64,000 bases of DNA from Chloroflexota bacterium (GTDB lineage: Bacteria > Chloroflexota > Anaerolineae > Anaerolineales > Anaerolineaceae): NCBI GenBank assembly GCA_012522475.1, contig JAAYKH010000061.1, positions 55,559 through 119,558 on the forward strand, given 5' to 3'. Shown piece by piece: positions 48,154 through 58,281 of the stretch; position 1 is the first letter of the stretch; every line of letters begins with the position of its first letter. The notes beneath the pieces are model-generated. The model made no database searches. It had not been told where the DNA came from and saw only the letters and a program-made list of their open reading frames with translations. Both the position numbers and the translations under genes were made by a program.

Positions 48154-48918
48154 TTAATCCTTAAGCAAGAGGCTGACCGGGCAGTGATCGGACCCCATAA
48201 TATCACTGTGAATTACGACATCCTCCACAACACCCATCAGCGCATCAGAAACCAAGTAATAATCCAATCGCCAGCCGATATCACGTTCACGAGAATTGAA
48301 TCGATAGGTCCACCAAGTATATTTTTCAACCTCGGGATACAACTCGCGATAAGCATCTTTAAAGCCATGAGCTAAATATCGGTCGATCCATTCCCGTTCT
48401 TCTGGTAAAAAGCCCGTGTTCTTTTCATTTTGCTTTGGGTTAGCTAAATCAATTTCCCTGTGTGCTGTATTAAAATCGCCCGTGATGATAATTTTTTCAC
48501 CCTGTGCGTGTAAATCGTCACATATCTCTAAAAGCGTTTCATAAAAATCCAGCTTAAAGGGCACCCGTTTATTTCCCTCACCCCCGTTTGGAAAATAAAT
48601 ATTATAAAGATAAAAATCGGGATATTTAAACCTGATTACGCGACCTTCAACATCAAATCGGTCAATGCCAAGTCCCCTCTCAACGTTGAGTGGTTCATCC
48701 TTGAAAAAAGAGGCGGTACCGCTGTAGCCCTTGCGTTCTGCAGGATGCCAAATTCCCGTATACGGTTCAATAATAGCTTCCTCTTCGCTAATTTGTTCCA
48801 AGTTTGCTTTTATTTCCTGCAAACATAAAATATCGGGGGCTACTTCAGGCAGCCAATCCAAAGCGTTTTTTCTTAGTATTGCTCGATAACCGTTTACATT
48901 CCATGTTGTAATTTTCAC
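48154..48918 (-). CDS. xth: Exodeoxyribonuclease III
   Basis: MKITTWNVNGYRAILRKN, LCLQEIKA, IITGDFNTAH, GWRLDYYLVSDAL, SDHCPVSL. Confidence 0.92.
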   Translation of the reverse strand: MKITTWNVNGYRAILRKNALDWLPEVAPDILCLQEIKANLEQISEEEAIIEPYTGIWHPAERKGYSGTASFFKDEPLNVERGLGIDRFDVEGRVIRFKYPDFYLYNIYFPNGGEGNKRVPFKLDFYETLLEICDDLHAQGEKIIITGDFNTAHREIDLANPKQNEKNTGFLPEEREWIDRYLAHGFKDAYRELYPEVEKYTWWTYRFNSRERDIGWRLDYYLVSDALMGVVEDVVIHSDIMGSDHCPVSLLLKD

Positions 48919-49103
48919 AGTAACACCTTTGTTTTCATTGAATTATCTTTATTATTATACCAGCTACAATGATCGGCCATCACCAGCGCCCATCTAGAAG
49001 ACCCGATTAGCAATTGCAGATCTACTTTGGCGGTTGTTGTTTTTCAAAAATGAATACAAGCAGAAGGTTTCCCTTACAATCATGGCTATGGTAAACTTAT
49101 TGC

Positions 49104-50591
49104 TTGAGTTATCAGAAGATTGATCTTACCCTGCCAAAACAGGTTCACCGATTGAACAGGATTCTTGTTTTGAAGAAAAGTTACACACGCCCTCGTAAAA
49201 TAAGAATTGGTCAACTAATTTTGCTCTTGACCGTTATCGTGATGACGATCATCCCTTCGCAGCCCGGGGCTGCACGCGCAACTTATCAGGAAGCAGGGCC
49301 CATTTATATCATCCAGCCTGGCGACACCCTCAACGAGGTCGCCATCCGCTTCGGTATTACTGCTGAAGAGATCATCACTGTCAACGCGCTGGAAAACCCG
49401 AATGCACTAGACGTCGGCCAGAGGATTGTAATCCCGGGTTTAAAGGGGCTCTCTGGCGAGTTAACCTCAGAGATTGTCCCGCTTGGCGCATCCTTAGCAG
49501 GGTTTGCCCGTCAAAACCGTCTGAAACAAAGCGACCTTATCACTTTGAATCGCATAACCAGCCCTTCCGAAATAATCGCTGGTGTTTCATTCATCATCTC
49601 AATTCCTTCTGAACGGGTGCAGTTGACCAATATCCCAATGATGAAGCCGGGATTTTCAGCCCTGGAAACCGCTATTCTTGCAGGTGTCTCCCCCTGGGAA
49701 ATGGTTGCGGATAACCAATTTCTTGGAACTTGGGATGTGTTACCTGGCGATCCCATTTTTGTCAAAGCGTCATCGGACTCTGTTGACGGTGAGGCATCCG
49801 AAAATTTATCTATTTCTGTGAACACGCTTCCCCCGGTGCAAGGGGAAACGATGCAAATAATCATCACAACAAAAACACCGATGGATTTTAGTGGTCGTTT
49901 CAACGGTGATTCGATTCACTTTTTTTCTGACGACGGCAAGGTGTTCTCTGGTTTTTTCGGCGTGCACGCATTGGCAGAGCCAGGCGTATACCCCCTAGAA
50001 ATTCAAGGGGTGGACATTGATGGCAATTCGTTTGAATTCAACCAGCTTGTATTGGTTGCATCTAAATATTACGAAACACAAATGGTCTACGTCGGAGCTG
50101 AATATCTCGATGACGATGTCATTGTTGAGGAAGAAGCTTATATTCATCCAATCGTCCGTCAATTAACCCCAGAGCGACTATGGTCAGGTCAATTTCAATA
50201 CCCTGTTGATGACCCTTGTGTCAACAGTGCTTTTGGGCTTCGCCGGATTTACAACGATGGCCTGTTGTTTTACTACCATACCGGCACTGATTTCGCAGTG
50301 TGTGCACCCAACTTAAATATCTATGCAGTTGCTGCTGGCAAAGTTGTCTTAGCAGAAGAACTTATAGTCCGCGGCAATGCTATCCTGATCGATCATGGTT
50401 GGGGAATTATGTCAGGTTACTGGCACCTTTCAGAATTCAATGTCAGTGTTGGAGACACCGTCCAACCCGGTGATTTATTGGGCCTGATCGGTAACACCGG
50501 ACGCTCTGCCGGGCCTCACTTACATTTTGAAATATTAATTAATGGGACACCGGTCAATTCACAAACCTGGCTTGACCAAACCTTCCCTTGA
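49104..50591 (+). CDS. LysM-domain M23-family metallopeptidase
   Basis: YIIQPGDTLNEVAIRFGITAEEIITVNAL LysM; HTGTDFAVCAPN ... GPHLHFEILINGTPVNSQTWL M23; start uncertain (TTG 49104). Confidence 0.87.
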   Translation: MSYQKIDLTLPKQVHRLNRILVLKKSYTRPRKIRIGQLILLLTVIVMTIIPSQPGAARATYQEAGPIYIIQPGDTLNEVAIRFGITAEEIITVNALENPNALDVGQRIVIPGLKGLSGELTSEIVPLGASLAGFARQNRLKQSDLITLNRITSPSEIIAGVSFIISIPSERVQLTNIPMMKPGFSALETAILAGVSPWEMVADNQFLGTWDVLPGDPIFVKASSDSVDGEASENLSISVNTLPPVQGETMQIIITTKTPMDFSGRFNGDSIHFFSDDGKVFSGFFGVHALAEPGVYPLEIQGVDIDGNSFEFNQLVLVASKYYETQMVYVGAEYLDDDVIVEEEAYIHPIVRQLTPERLWSGQFQYPVDDPCVNSAFGLRRIYNDGLLFYYHTGTDFAVCAPNLNIYAVAAGKVVLAEELIVRGNAILIDHGWGIMSGYWHLSEFNVSVGDTVQPGDLLGLIGNTGRSAGPHLHFEILINGTPVNSQTWLDQTFP

Positions 50592-50605
50592 ACTTTTAAA
50601 AGAAA

Positions 50606-50629
50606 ACAAGCACCGAACGCAGTGCTTGT
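50606..50629 (+). terminator. Hairpin after the M23 gene
   Basis: ACAAGCAC-cgaacgca-GTGCTTGT; weak T-tract. Confidence 0.45.
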
Positions 50630-50636
50630 AATTGCA

Positions 50637-50718
50637 TGCGCTGGGAGGGAATCGAACCCTCACGCCTTTCGGCACGTGGCCCTCAACCACGCCTGTCTGC
50701 CAGTTCCAGCACCAGCGC
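50637..50718 (-). tRNA. tRNA-Leu (anticodon GAG)
   Basis: Reverse complement GCGCTGGTGCTGGAACTGGCAGACAGGCGTGGTTGAGGGCCACGTGCCGAAAGGCGTGAGGGTTCGATTCCCTCCCAGCGCA folds with GCGCTGG/CCAGCGC acceptor, TTGAGGG anticodon loop, long variable arm and GGTTCGATTCC T-arm; CCA not encoded. Confidence 0.95.
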
Positions 50719-50790
50719 ATGAGCAATGTAATTATATCCTTGCCGATTCAGTTGTCAAGCTGAGCTAATAAGCTTTCAAAGGAGTAAAAA

Positions 50791-51780
50791 ATGACGATTA
50801 TTCTCGATGCAATGGGTAGTGATGAACGTCCAAAACCAGAAATTCAGGCAGCAGTGATTGCATCACAAGCGTTTCAAGAAGATATTATTTTAGTGGGAGA
50901 CAAACAGGTTCTGACTAAAAATTTGGCTGCTACCCAGGGCGACAAGGCGAGAGTGCGCATTGTACACGCACCTGAAGCGCTCGATATGGAAGACCATATC
51001 GCAGATGCCCGTCGTAAAAAGCAAAACAGTATGCGCGTGGGCATGGAATTAATCAGAGAGGGCGTCGGTGATGCGTTCGTGACCGCTGGAAACACTGGCA
51101 TGGCCATGTATTATGCCATTAAAAGTTTTGGAACGATTAAAGGCGTCACACGACCTTGTTTGTGCGCCGTGTTCCCTGTCAGAAATGGGCACGCAGTTAT
51201 CTTGGATATCGGTGCTAATGCAGAATGTCGTCCAGACTTCCTGGTACAGTTCGCAATGATGGGAAAAGTTTATGCTCACTCACTTCTGGGATTACCAAAT
51301 CCCCGGGTTGGCCTTTTATCGAACGGTGAAGAAGAAGGCAAAGGCAATGACCTGGTTCGAGAAACACACCCTCTTTTGAAAAATACTCAGCTTAACTTCA
51401 TTGGCAACGTTGAGGGAAAAGAAGTTTTTGATGGCGCTGTTGATGTCGTCGTTACCGATGGCTTTACAGGGAATATTGTCTTAAAATCAACAGAGGCGGT
51501 GGCAAAATTAATTGTAGACACGCTCAAGGAAGAATTGATGGGTTCTTTCAGGAGCAAAATGGGCGCTCTACTGGCCAAACCAGCCTTTCAAAAATTGCGA
51601 TCCATGCTTGATCCTGCAGAAACCGGCGCGGCGCCACTACTGGGTATTAATGCCTTAGTTTTCGTTGGGCATGGCCGTTCAGATGCGCGTGCGTTGGTCA
51701 GCGCTATCGGTTCGGCAAAACAAGCCGTCGACAATCATTTACTTGATAATTTACGCCAAGAATTTACAAACAACATATAA
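50791..51780 (+). CDS. plsX: Phosphate acyltransferase PlsX
   Basis: ILDAMGSDERPKPEIQAAV, ILDIGANAECRPDFLVQFA, VGLLSNGEEEGKGN, VVTDGFTGNIVLKSTE. Confidence 0.94.
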   Translation: MTIILDAMGSDERPKPEIQAAVIASQAFQEDIILVGDKQVLTKNLAATQGDKARVRIVHAPEALDMEDHIADARRKKQNSMRVGMELIREGVGDAFVTAGNTGMAMYYAIKSFGTIKGVTRPCLCAVFPVRNGHAVILDIGANAECRPDFLVQFAMMGKVYAHSLLGLPNPRVGLLSNGEEEGKGNDLVRETHPLLKNTQLNFIGNVEGKEVFDGAVDVVVTDGFTGNIVLKSTEAVAKLIVDTLKEELMGSFRSKMGALLAKPAFQKLRSMLDPAETGAAPLLGINALVFVGHGRSDARALVSAIGSAKQAVDNHLLDNLRQEFTNNI

Positions 51781-51796
51781 GGAACAATCAATCAAA

Positions 51797-52492
51797 ATGA
51801 AAATATTAATCAATGAAAAACTCATCACTAGAAATAAAACCATTGGCAATACCCTCTCCATAATTGGGATCGTCATCCTTGTTGGTGGGTTGATTTTGAA
51901 CTTCTCGCCCACACCTACCAAAACGCTCATTTCATTTGCCGCTTTGATCATTGGTTTCGTTATTTCGCAAATCAGTACCGGTTTTGTGACCCGTTTTGCG
52001 CGCAGCCCTCGCTTTGATGAAATCATTGCCGACAATCTCAACAAGCTTAGCAGTCAATATACATTCTATGTCTATTACGGGCCGATACCAATGCTATTGG
52101 TAGGCCCTGCAGGGTTATGGATCCCTATCCCGATATTAGCAGGTGGTGAAATATACTATGATAAAAAATGGCGGCAACGTGGAGGCTCTTTTTTTATGAA
52201 AATATTCGGCCAGGAAAGTATCGGAAAGCCCGAAATTGAGATCAACAACCAAGAAAAACAAATTTATGATTTTCTTAAAAAGCACATCCCTGAAGATGAA
52301 ATTCCACCAATAAACAGTATTCTCGTATCTTTGCACCCAAAGGGTGTTATCGGTGATGTGGAAAATGCGCCAGTTCCGATTGTTGAGCTTCAGGCGCTAA
52401 GACGGTCAATCAGAAAATCTGACCGCAAAGATGAAACTGAAATTTCAGATCGTTTGCTGGAAAAAATCAACGCCGCATTAAGTGAGAGCTAA
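51797..52492 (+). CDS. Hypothetical membrane protein
   Basis: ATG 51797; two adjacent TM segments near N-terminus (IIGIVILVGGLILNF, LISFAALIIGFVIS); downstream of plsX. Confidence 0.65.
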   Translation: MKILINEKLITRNKTIGNTLSIIGIVILVGGLILNFSPTPTKTLISFAALIIGFVISQISTGFVTRFARSPRFDEIIADNLNKLSSQYTFYVYYGPIPMLLVGPAGLWIPIPILAGGEIYYDKKWRQRGGSFFMKIFGQESIGKPEIEINNQEKQIYDFLKKHIPEDEIPPINSILVSLHPKGVIGDVENAPVPIVELQALRRSIRKSDRKDETEISDRLLEKINAALSES

Positions 52493-52512
52493 AAAGCTTC
52501 TCGCTTTTCACT

Positions 52513-53232
52513 TCAGGACACATACTCTTTCAGGGCGTTAATTTCATCGGGACGTAGATAGCGGAAATGCCCGGGTTGGAGTTTCCCCAGCCAAATTGGC
52601 CCAATTCTAACCCGGCGGATCTGCCGTACCGGCAATCCAATCCGCAAACCCGTCCGTCGGATTTGTCGGTTCTTTCCCTCGCGCAGCATGATTATCAACC
52701 AGGCACCGTTTTTGGTGAAGGATTTAACTTCCACCTGGGCGGGTAAGGTGCGATATCCATCTTCAAGCACAACCCCACGCCGCCATATCGTTAATTGTTC
52801 ATCGTCTGGTTTGCGAGTGACGCGGACCTCATATTCTTTATCGTGTTCATAACGTGGATGAGACAGTTGGTTTGCCATTTCGCCATCATTGGTGAGTAAA
52901 ACCAGGCCTTCGCTTTCAAAATCCAAACGTCCAACAGGGAACAAGTGCCGCTCATCTTTTACAAGATCAAAAATGCTGGGCCGATCATCATCCGATACAT
53001 TGAGAGAAAGCATGTTGCGAGGTTTGTTTACCGCAATATAAACTTTTTTCTCCGGTTTGCCAACTTGGTTACCGTCCACTCGAATTTCATCAATTCTCGG
53101 GTCCGCTTTGGCACCCAGTGAAATGGTCTTTCCGTTGACGCTGACACGCCCTTCATCGATTAATTTCTCACAGGCTCGCCGCGAACCAAGCCCGGCCTGC
53201 GCCAGTATTTTTTGAACTCTCTCCAGTGCCAT
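52513..53232 (-). CDS. rluB: RluB/RsuA-family pseudouridine synthase
   Basis: ERVQKILAQAGLGSRRACEKLI S4 domain; VGRLDFESEGLVLLTNDGE; EGKNRQIRR. Confidence 0.9.
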   Translation of the reverse strand: MALERVQKILAQAGLGSRRACEKLIDEGRVSVNGKTISLGAKADPRIDEIRVDGNQVGKPEKKVYIAVNKPRNMLSLNVSDDDRPSIFDLVKDERHLFPVGRLDFESEGLVLLTNDGEMANQLSHPRYEHDKEYEVRVTRKPDDEQLTIWRRGVVLEDGYRTLPAQVEVKSFTKNGAWLIIMLREGKNRQIRRTGLRIGLPVRQIRRVRIGPIWLGKLQPGHFRYLRPDEINALKEYVS

Positions 53233-53816
53233 TATGTTTTTAATACCTCCTTGGTTCCGTTTTCTTCCTGGATTTCTTCTAAAGCATCAAAATCTATAAA
53301 CGGAAGTTTGTTCAACGATTCCAAGCCAAAATGCTGTAAGAATTCAGGGGTTGTCCCGTAATTGATCGGGCGCCCTGGCGAATCGGAGCGGCCCAGTTCT
53401 TCTATCAAGCCTTTTGATAATAAGGTACGTAAGACAGCATCACTATTAACGCCGCGAATGGCATCCACATCAGGTCGTGTAACCGGTTGTTTGTAAGCGA
53501 TGATGGACAGGGTTTCCAATGCAGCCCGCGATAAGGTCGTCGATATTTCAAGGTCAAGATAGCTCTCAATGGTTTTGCTAATCTCCGGGGCTGTAGTCAA
53601 CTGCACCCTGGATTTTACCCGCATTAAGCGTAGGCCATGACCGTGTTCTTTATAATGCTCTTCGAGTTCAATTAACGCAGATTCAACAACACTTTCCGAG
53701 GCAACGACTGCCTTTGCTAGTTGATGAATCCCAACAAGCCCCGATGAAACAAACAACAAACCTTCAATTTTGCCTAAAAGGTTTTCAACATTTTTATTTT
53801 CTACCATGGTTAACAC
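53232..53816 (-). CDS. scpB: Segregation and condensation protein B
   Basis: LSRAALETLSIIAYKQPVTRPDVDAIRGVNSDAVLRTLLSKGLIEELGR...PINYGTTPEFLQHFGL. Confidence 0.93.
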   Translation of the reverse strand: MLTMVENKNVENLLGKIEGLLFVSSGLVGIHQLAKAVVASESVVESALIELEEHYKEHGHGLRLMRVKSRVQLTTAPEISKTIESYLDLEISTTLSRAALETLSIIAYKQPVTRPDVDAIRGVNSDAVLRTLLSKGLIEELGRSDSPGRPINYGTTPEFLQHFGLESLNKLPFIDFDALEEIQEENGTKEVLKT

Positions 53817-53958
53817 TGTTCCTGCTCGATATTCTTGAATTAAGCAGAGTGATTATACTCGAAATAAACCCTCCGAAGGCAAACTTAGCTGGTAAAATTG
53901 GTTGGCAGGCACAGCAGAGTCATCCAACATAAATTTTGAAAGTGAAACTGAAACAATT

Positions 53959-54903
53959 ATGCGAATTTTATTAACTGGTGCAGCAGGTTTTCTAGGTTCA
54001 CATCTTACTGATCGGCTCCTCAGAGAAGGCTATACCGTCATCGGGATGGACAATTTCATCACTGGCAACCAAGGAAATCTCGCTCATCTGGAGAAAAACC
54101 CTAATTTTAATTTGATTTGCCACGATGTTTCAAATTTTATCTCGGTTAATGGTCAGATAGATTACGTAGTTCACTTTGCATCGCCAGCCAGCCCAAACCC
54201 TGCATCCCCATTAGGTTACCCCAACTTGCCTATTCAAACATTGAAAGCAGGTGCTTTAGGCACACATAACGCACTTGGTGTTGCCCGAGCTTATCAGGCA
54301 AAATTTCTGCTGGCTTCCACCAGTGAGATTTACGGCGACCCTCTCGAACATCCGCAAAAAGAGACCTATCGAGGAAATGTTGACCCTGTTGGAACACGTT
54401 CTGTTTACGACGAAGCAAAACGCTTTGCTGAAGCCCTGACTATGGCATACCACCGCTTTCACAAAATAGATACACATATTGTGCGTATTTTCAACACATA
54501 CGGACCTCGTATGCGCATTGATGATGGTCGAGTAATCCCTAATTTCCTGTTGCAAGCCCTGCGGGGAGAGCCAATAACAATTTTTGGCGATGGTTCTCAA
54601 ACCAGAAGTTTTTGTTATGTTGACGATTTAATCGAAGGGATTTACCTATTGATGCTGAGCGATTATCATGCTCCAGTCAATATTGGCAATCCTGCTGAGA
54701 TAAGTATTTGTGAACTTGCTAACCAAATTAATCAGTTAACGGAGAATAAAGCAGGCACCGTGACCTTGATTGAAAAAAGGCTTTCAACCGATCCGCAAAG
54801 ACGTAAACCTGATATCAGTTTGGCGAAATCAGTTCTCGGTTGGGAACCAAAAACAAGCCTGGAGAACGGCCTCCTGGAAACCATTCGCTATTTTCAAGGA
54901 TAA
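53959..54903 (+). CDS. NAD-dependent epimerase/dehydratase (UDP-glucuronate decarboxylase-like)
   Basis: [77 protein letters not shown]. Confidence 0.9.
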   Translation: MRILLTGAAGFLGSHLTDRLLREGYTVIGMDNFITGNQGNLAHLEKNPNFNLICHDVSNFISVNGQIDYVVHFASPASPNPASPLGYPNLPIQTLKAGALGTHNALGVARAYQAKFLLASTSEIYGDPLEHPQKETYRGNVDPVGTRSVYDEAKRFAEALTMAYHRFHKIDTHIVRIFNTYGPRMRIDDGRVIPNFLLQALRGEPITIFGDGSQTRSFCYVDDLIEGIYLLMLSDYHAPVNIGNPAEISICELANQINQLTENKAGTVTLIEKRLSTDPQRRKPDISLAKSVLGWEPKTSLENGLLETIRYFQG

Positions 54904-54910
54904 AACTTTA

Positions 54911-55432
54911 ATGAGGTTTTTAGCCAACAAACAGGAACGGACAAGGTTTCTAAAGTTTTCTTTTGTCGGTGTCACCGGTACAATTGTCGACTTTGGGTTT
55001 ATGAATCTGCTTAGCCTGGCTTTTCACCTGCCATTGGTTTGGGCGCAAGGTATCTCTTTTTCTATTGCTGTCATCAACAATTTTCTCTGGAATAGGTATT
55101 GGACATACCCTGATTCGCGCTCAAAAAATATTCGGACACAATTGCTGCAATTTGTGTTTATAAATATAATTGGCATCCTCATCAGAACGCCGTTGATCTC
55201 ATGGTTAAACAACCTCATCATGCAATTTTTAATGCGCTCTGGAATACAGCTTCCACTTGAGGATATTGTTATCAGTCAAAATTTGGCCCTGACAATCAGC
55301 ATTGCCGTGATCTTGCTTTGGAATTTTTTCGCAAACCGCTACTGGACATATAGTGATGTCTCTGCTGGAAGCGAAAATAAACACAGTACGCCGTCAATAA
55401 ACCAGGATGCGGGCAGCAAAGAAATGAATTGA
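54911..55432 (+). CDS. GtrA family membrane protein
   Basis: FLKFSFVGVTGTIVDFGFMNLL...FSIAVINNFLWNRYWTYPD...ILLWNFFANRYWTYSD; start ATG 54911. Confidence 0.88.
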   Translation: MRFLANKQERTRFLKFSFVGVTGTIVDFGFMNLLSLAFHLPLVWAQGISFSIAVINNFLWNRYWTYPDSRSKNIRTQLLQFVFINIIGILIRTPLISWLNNLIMQFLMRSGIQLPLEDIVISQNLALTISIAVILLWNFFANRYWTYSDVSAGSENKHSTPSINQDAGSKEMN

Positions 55433-55858
55433 GACATATTGCCAACTTATTGTTGTGACCTATTACAATCCAGGTTACAAAAAGAAGAACCTGCTTTTTC
55501 CACAGGTATTCAAAGACACATTTCTCAAGTTGACAATCTTGTGCAATTTTTATACACATCAATGGTGGCCCTGCATATTCAGTTTACTCAACGATTTCCC
55601 AACGAAGGTTGCAGACTGGAATGAAGGCGCTTAGTAAGGAAAGGCTTAAAATGCCTTCCGGACAATGTTTGCGGTGATATTATTTGATTTTTGAGGTTTG
55701 GGGTTGCGTTTTCAAAAACAGCCCCGTGGGGACGCTCTACAGGCTGTACAGCAAACCTGGGGTGAACATTTGACCCTGATTACTAATTGCTCCCTGCTTC
55801 AACCCAAAACATTTTAAAAATCAGTTGTATTTCAAAAGAGAATTAAGGAATCCCAATT

Positions 55859-56419
55859 ATGCGTGTAATCTCTGGCAGCGCCAAAGGCATCAACCTCTAC
55901 AGTGTTCCGGGTAAGTCGACCCGGCCAATCACTGATCAGGTTAAAGAAGCTCTTTTCAATATCATTGGTCACGACATGGAAGGAAGATTGTTTTTAGATC
56001 TGTTCGGCGGTACGGGAGCGGTTGGCATCGAAGCCCTTTCTAGGGGTGCAGAACATGCCGTATTTTTAGAAATTAATTACCATGCCTTCAAGATAATTGA
56101 AAAGAATTTACAAAAAACCCAGCTTGAAACATGGGCAACATTGATAAAAAAAGATGCTTTTGTCTACCTGCAGGAATTGCCAAAACATGCCTTTGACTAT
56201 GTGTATATTGCCCCACCACAATACAAGTCCATTTGGTCCAAAGCACTACAAGCTCTTGATGAAAATCCAAATTGGGTCAAGCCAGGGGAAACAGTGATTG
56301 TTCAAATTCATCCCAAAGAATTTGTTGAGGGCTTAATTTATTCAAATTTCAGTGAGTATGACCGCCGCACTTATGGGGATACGATGTTGATTTTCTATGA
56401 GCGTTCTTCACGAAAATAA
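55859..56419 (+). CDS. rsmD: RsmD-like 16S rRNA (guanine966-N2)-methyltransferase
   Basis: MRVISGSAKGINLYSVPGKSTRPITDQVKEALFNIIG; FLDLFGGTGAVGIEALSRGAEHAVFLEI; motif IV altered to IAPPQY. Confidence 0.87.
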   Translation: MRVISGSAKGINLYSVPGKSTRPITDQVKEALFNIIGHDMEGRLFLDLFGGTGAVGIEALSRGAEHAVFLEINYHAFKIIEKNLQKTQLETWATLIKKDAFVYLQELPKHAFDYVYIAPPQYKSIWSKALQALDENPNWVKPGETVIVQIHPKEFVEGLIYSNFSEYDRRTYGDTMLIFYERSSRK

Positions 56420-56911
56420 GATCTTAAGTTCGTCATTTTCATCATAGCTATATTTGGCATTAATTACCGGTGCTGGTGCCTGATACGCTGCAATCCGTGG
56501 AATTAAGATTGGCAAATCTTCAACAAGAGGCGTTTGATCAATCTCATCCAAATTGATCCAGGATAAAGTTCCTTCAGGAGAGCTTTTGAAAGTATCTTTC
56601 GAAAAAAGGCCTTTAAAGACAAAGAGCATTACGCCAACTTGTTCAGATACATCAATTATTATCTGACAGCAAAAATGCAAAGCAACGTCAACAATTCCCG
56701 CCTCTTCAAACAACTCCCGATACGCTGCAGTATAAATGTCTTCTCCTCTTTCAACGTGTCCCCCGATTCCGTTATACAAGCCAGCCCATCTGGTTTTGTT
56801 TTGAGCGCCTTTAAGCAATAAAACCCGTTCCTGATCATCAAACAAAAAAATTAAAGTTCGTGGGACAACTTGGTAACGCTTTTGATCAAGTCGTTGTTCG
56901 GATTTTAACAT
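56408..56911 (-). CDS. NUDIX hydrolase
   Basis: YNGIGGHVERGEDIYTAAYRELFEEAGI Nudix box. Confidence 0.9.
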   Translation of the reverse strand: MLKSEQRLDQKRYQVVPRTLIFLFDDQERVLLLKGAQNKTRWAGLYNGIGGHVERGEDIYTAAYRELFEEAGIVDVALHFCCQIIIDVSEQVGVMLFVFKGLFSKDTFKSSPEGTLSWINLDEIDQTPLVEDLPILIPRIAAYQAPAPVINAKYSYDENDELKILFS

Positions 56912-56931
56912 CTTGACCCTTCTAAAAATCC

Positions 56932-56960
56932 AGCCCGTGTCTTTTTGCTCGACACGGGCT
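56932..56960. terminator. Hairpin between pfkA end and the NUDIX gene start
   Basis: AGCCCGTGTC-tttttgctc-GACACGGGCT with a T-rich run at the far side on each strand. Confidence 0.6.
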
Positions 56961-56974
56961 GTTAAAAACTATTT

Positions 56975-58147
56975 TTAAGTCAAAAACATTGGCACACCAA
57001 TGAAGTCCTTGACCTTGGGTTTGTAGTTTTCTTTGTCGTAATAAGCGTCGATATCCAATTGCTTATTTCCTGAAAGAACAATTTCAATGGGTACAGTGGT
57101 ATAGCGTCCACCTTGCAAAGCGACCATTTTCCCAAAATCATTTCTTTGTACCAATTGAATGGCCAGGTTTCCAAATGACATCGCAACCATTCTATCCAGA
57201 GAGTCAGGGGCGCCAGAACGCATCACATAGCCAAATTTGTGGTACATAATACGTTGACCTGTCAACTTCTCAATGTTGTCAGCCACAATTTCACCGATCC
57301 CGCCCAGTTTCCGATGCCCATAAGCATCAGCAGGGCCTGATTCAATGATTTCTCCATCAATCATATGCGCACCTTCAGAAATGGTGACGATTGAATAGTT
57401 TGAAGGATTTGCCAGTTTGTCCTCATGAAGAAATTTGGCCAATTTTTCCATATCAAAGGGAACCTCGGAGATGATTGCCCGATCAACATAGGCCAGGAAG
57501 CCACTGATCAAGCTGGTTTCACCAGAATTCCGTCCAAACAACTCAAAAACACCAATCCGTTCATGAGATCCGACCGATGTGCGCAATCGTGTGATTAAAT
57601 CAACTGAACGAGTTACAGCGGTCGAAAACCCAATACAGTAATCTGTACCAAAAACGTCATTATCCATGGTTTTTGGTATCGCAACTACTGGGAAACCTTC
57701 TCTGTATAATCGAGCACTATAGCTGAGGGTGTCATCGCCTCCAATTGTGACCAAAGCATTAATGCCCAGGTGGTCGAGGACTTTCAGCACATGGTCAGAA
57801 TAATCCATAGTGCCTTTATCGTCGATCGGTTTTCCCAGATCCGAATCCGCCAGGAATTTGGGTGTATCTTTCTGTCTCACCTTTTGCGGGTTAGTCCGTG
57901 AGGTATGGAGAAATGTACCGCCGGTTCTATCGATTGAGCGTACATCATTTCTTGTTAGGTTAACCACATACTTTTCATGCGTTGTGGGGTCATCGAAGTC
58001 GTACCAAAGCAAGCCCCCCCACCCCCTCCGAATACCGATGACCTCATAGTCAGCATTGAGTGCATCAAGGACAACTTCCTTAATAGCAGGGTTCAATCCG
58101 GGGACATCACCGCCGCCGGTAAGCAGTCCAATTCGTTTTTTCTTCAT
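56975..58147 (-). CDS. pfkA: 6-phosphofructokinase, predicted PPi-dependent type
   Basis: [66 protein letters not shown]. Confidence 0.9.
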   Translation of the reverse strand: MKKKRIGLLTGGGDVPGLNPAIKEVVLDALNADYEVIGIRRGWGGLLWYDFDDPTTHEKYVVNLTRNDVRSIDRTGGTFLHTSRTNPQKVRQKDTPKFLADSDLGKPIDDKGTMDYSDHVLKVLDHLGINALVTIGGDDTLSYSARLYREGFPVVAIPKTMDNDVFGTDYCIGFSTAVTRSVDLITRLRTSVGSHERIGVFELFGRNSGETSLISGFLAYVDRAIISEVPFDMEKLAKFLHEDKLANPSNYSIVTISEGAHMIDGEIIESGPADAYGHRKLGGIGEIVADNIEKLTGQRIMYHKFGYVMRSGAPDSLDRMVAMSFGNLAIQLVQRNDFGKMVALQGGRYTTVPIEIVLSGNKQLDIDAYYDKENYKPKVKDFIGVPMFLT

Positions 58148-58281
58148 CTTTTCTCCTTCAAATAAAAATAATTTTCGTTAGCAAACATCTACACGATAAG
58201 ATAATGACCTGTGTCTTTTCAAATGACAAACTTTTCCAAGTATAGCACAAAAATAAATCGGAATGGTACGAAGCACCACTT

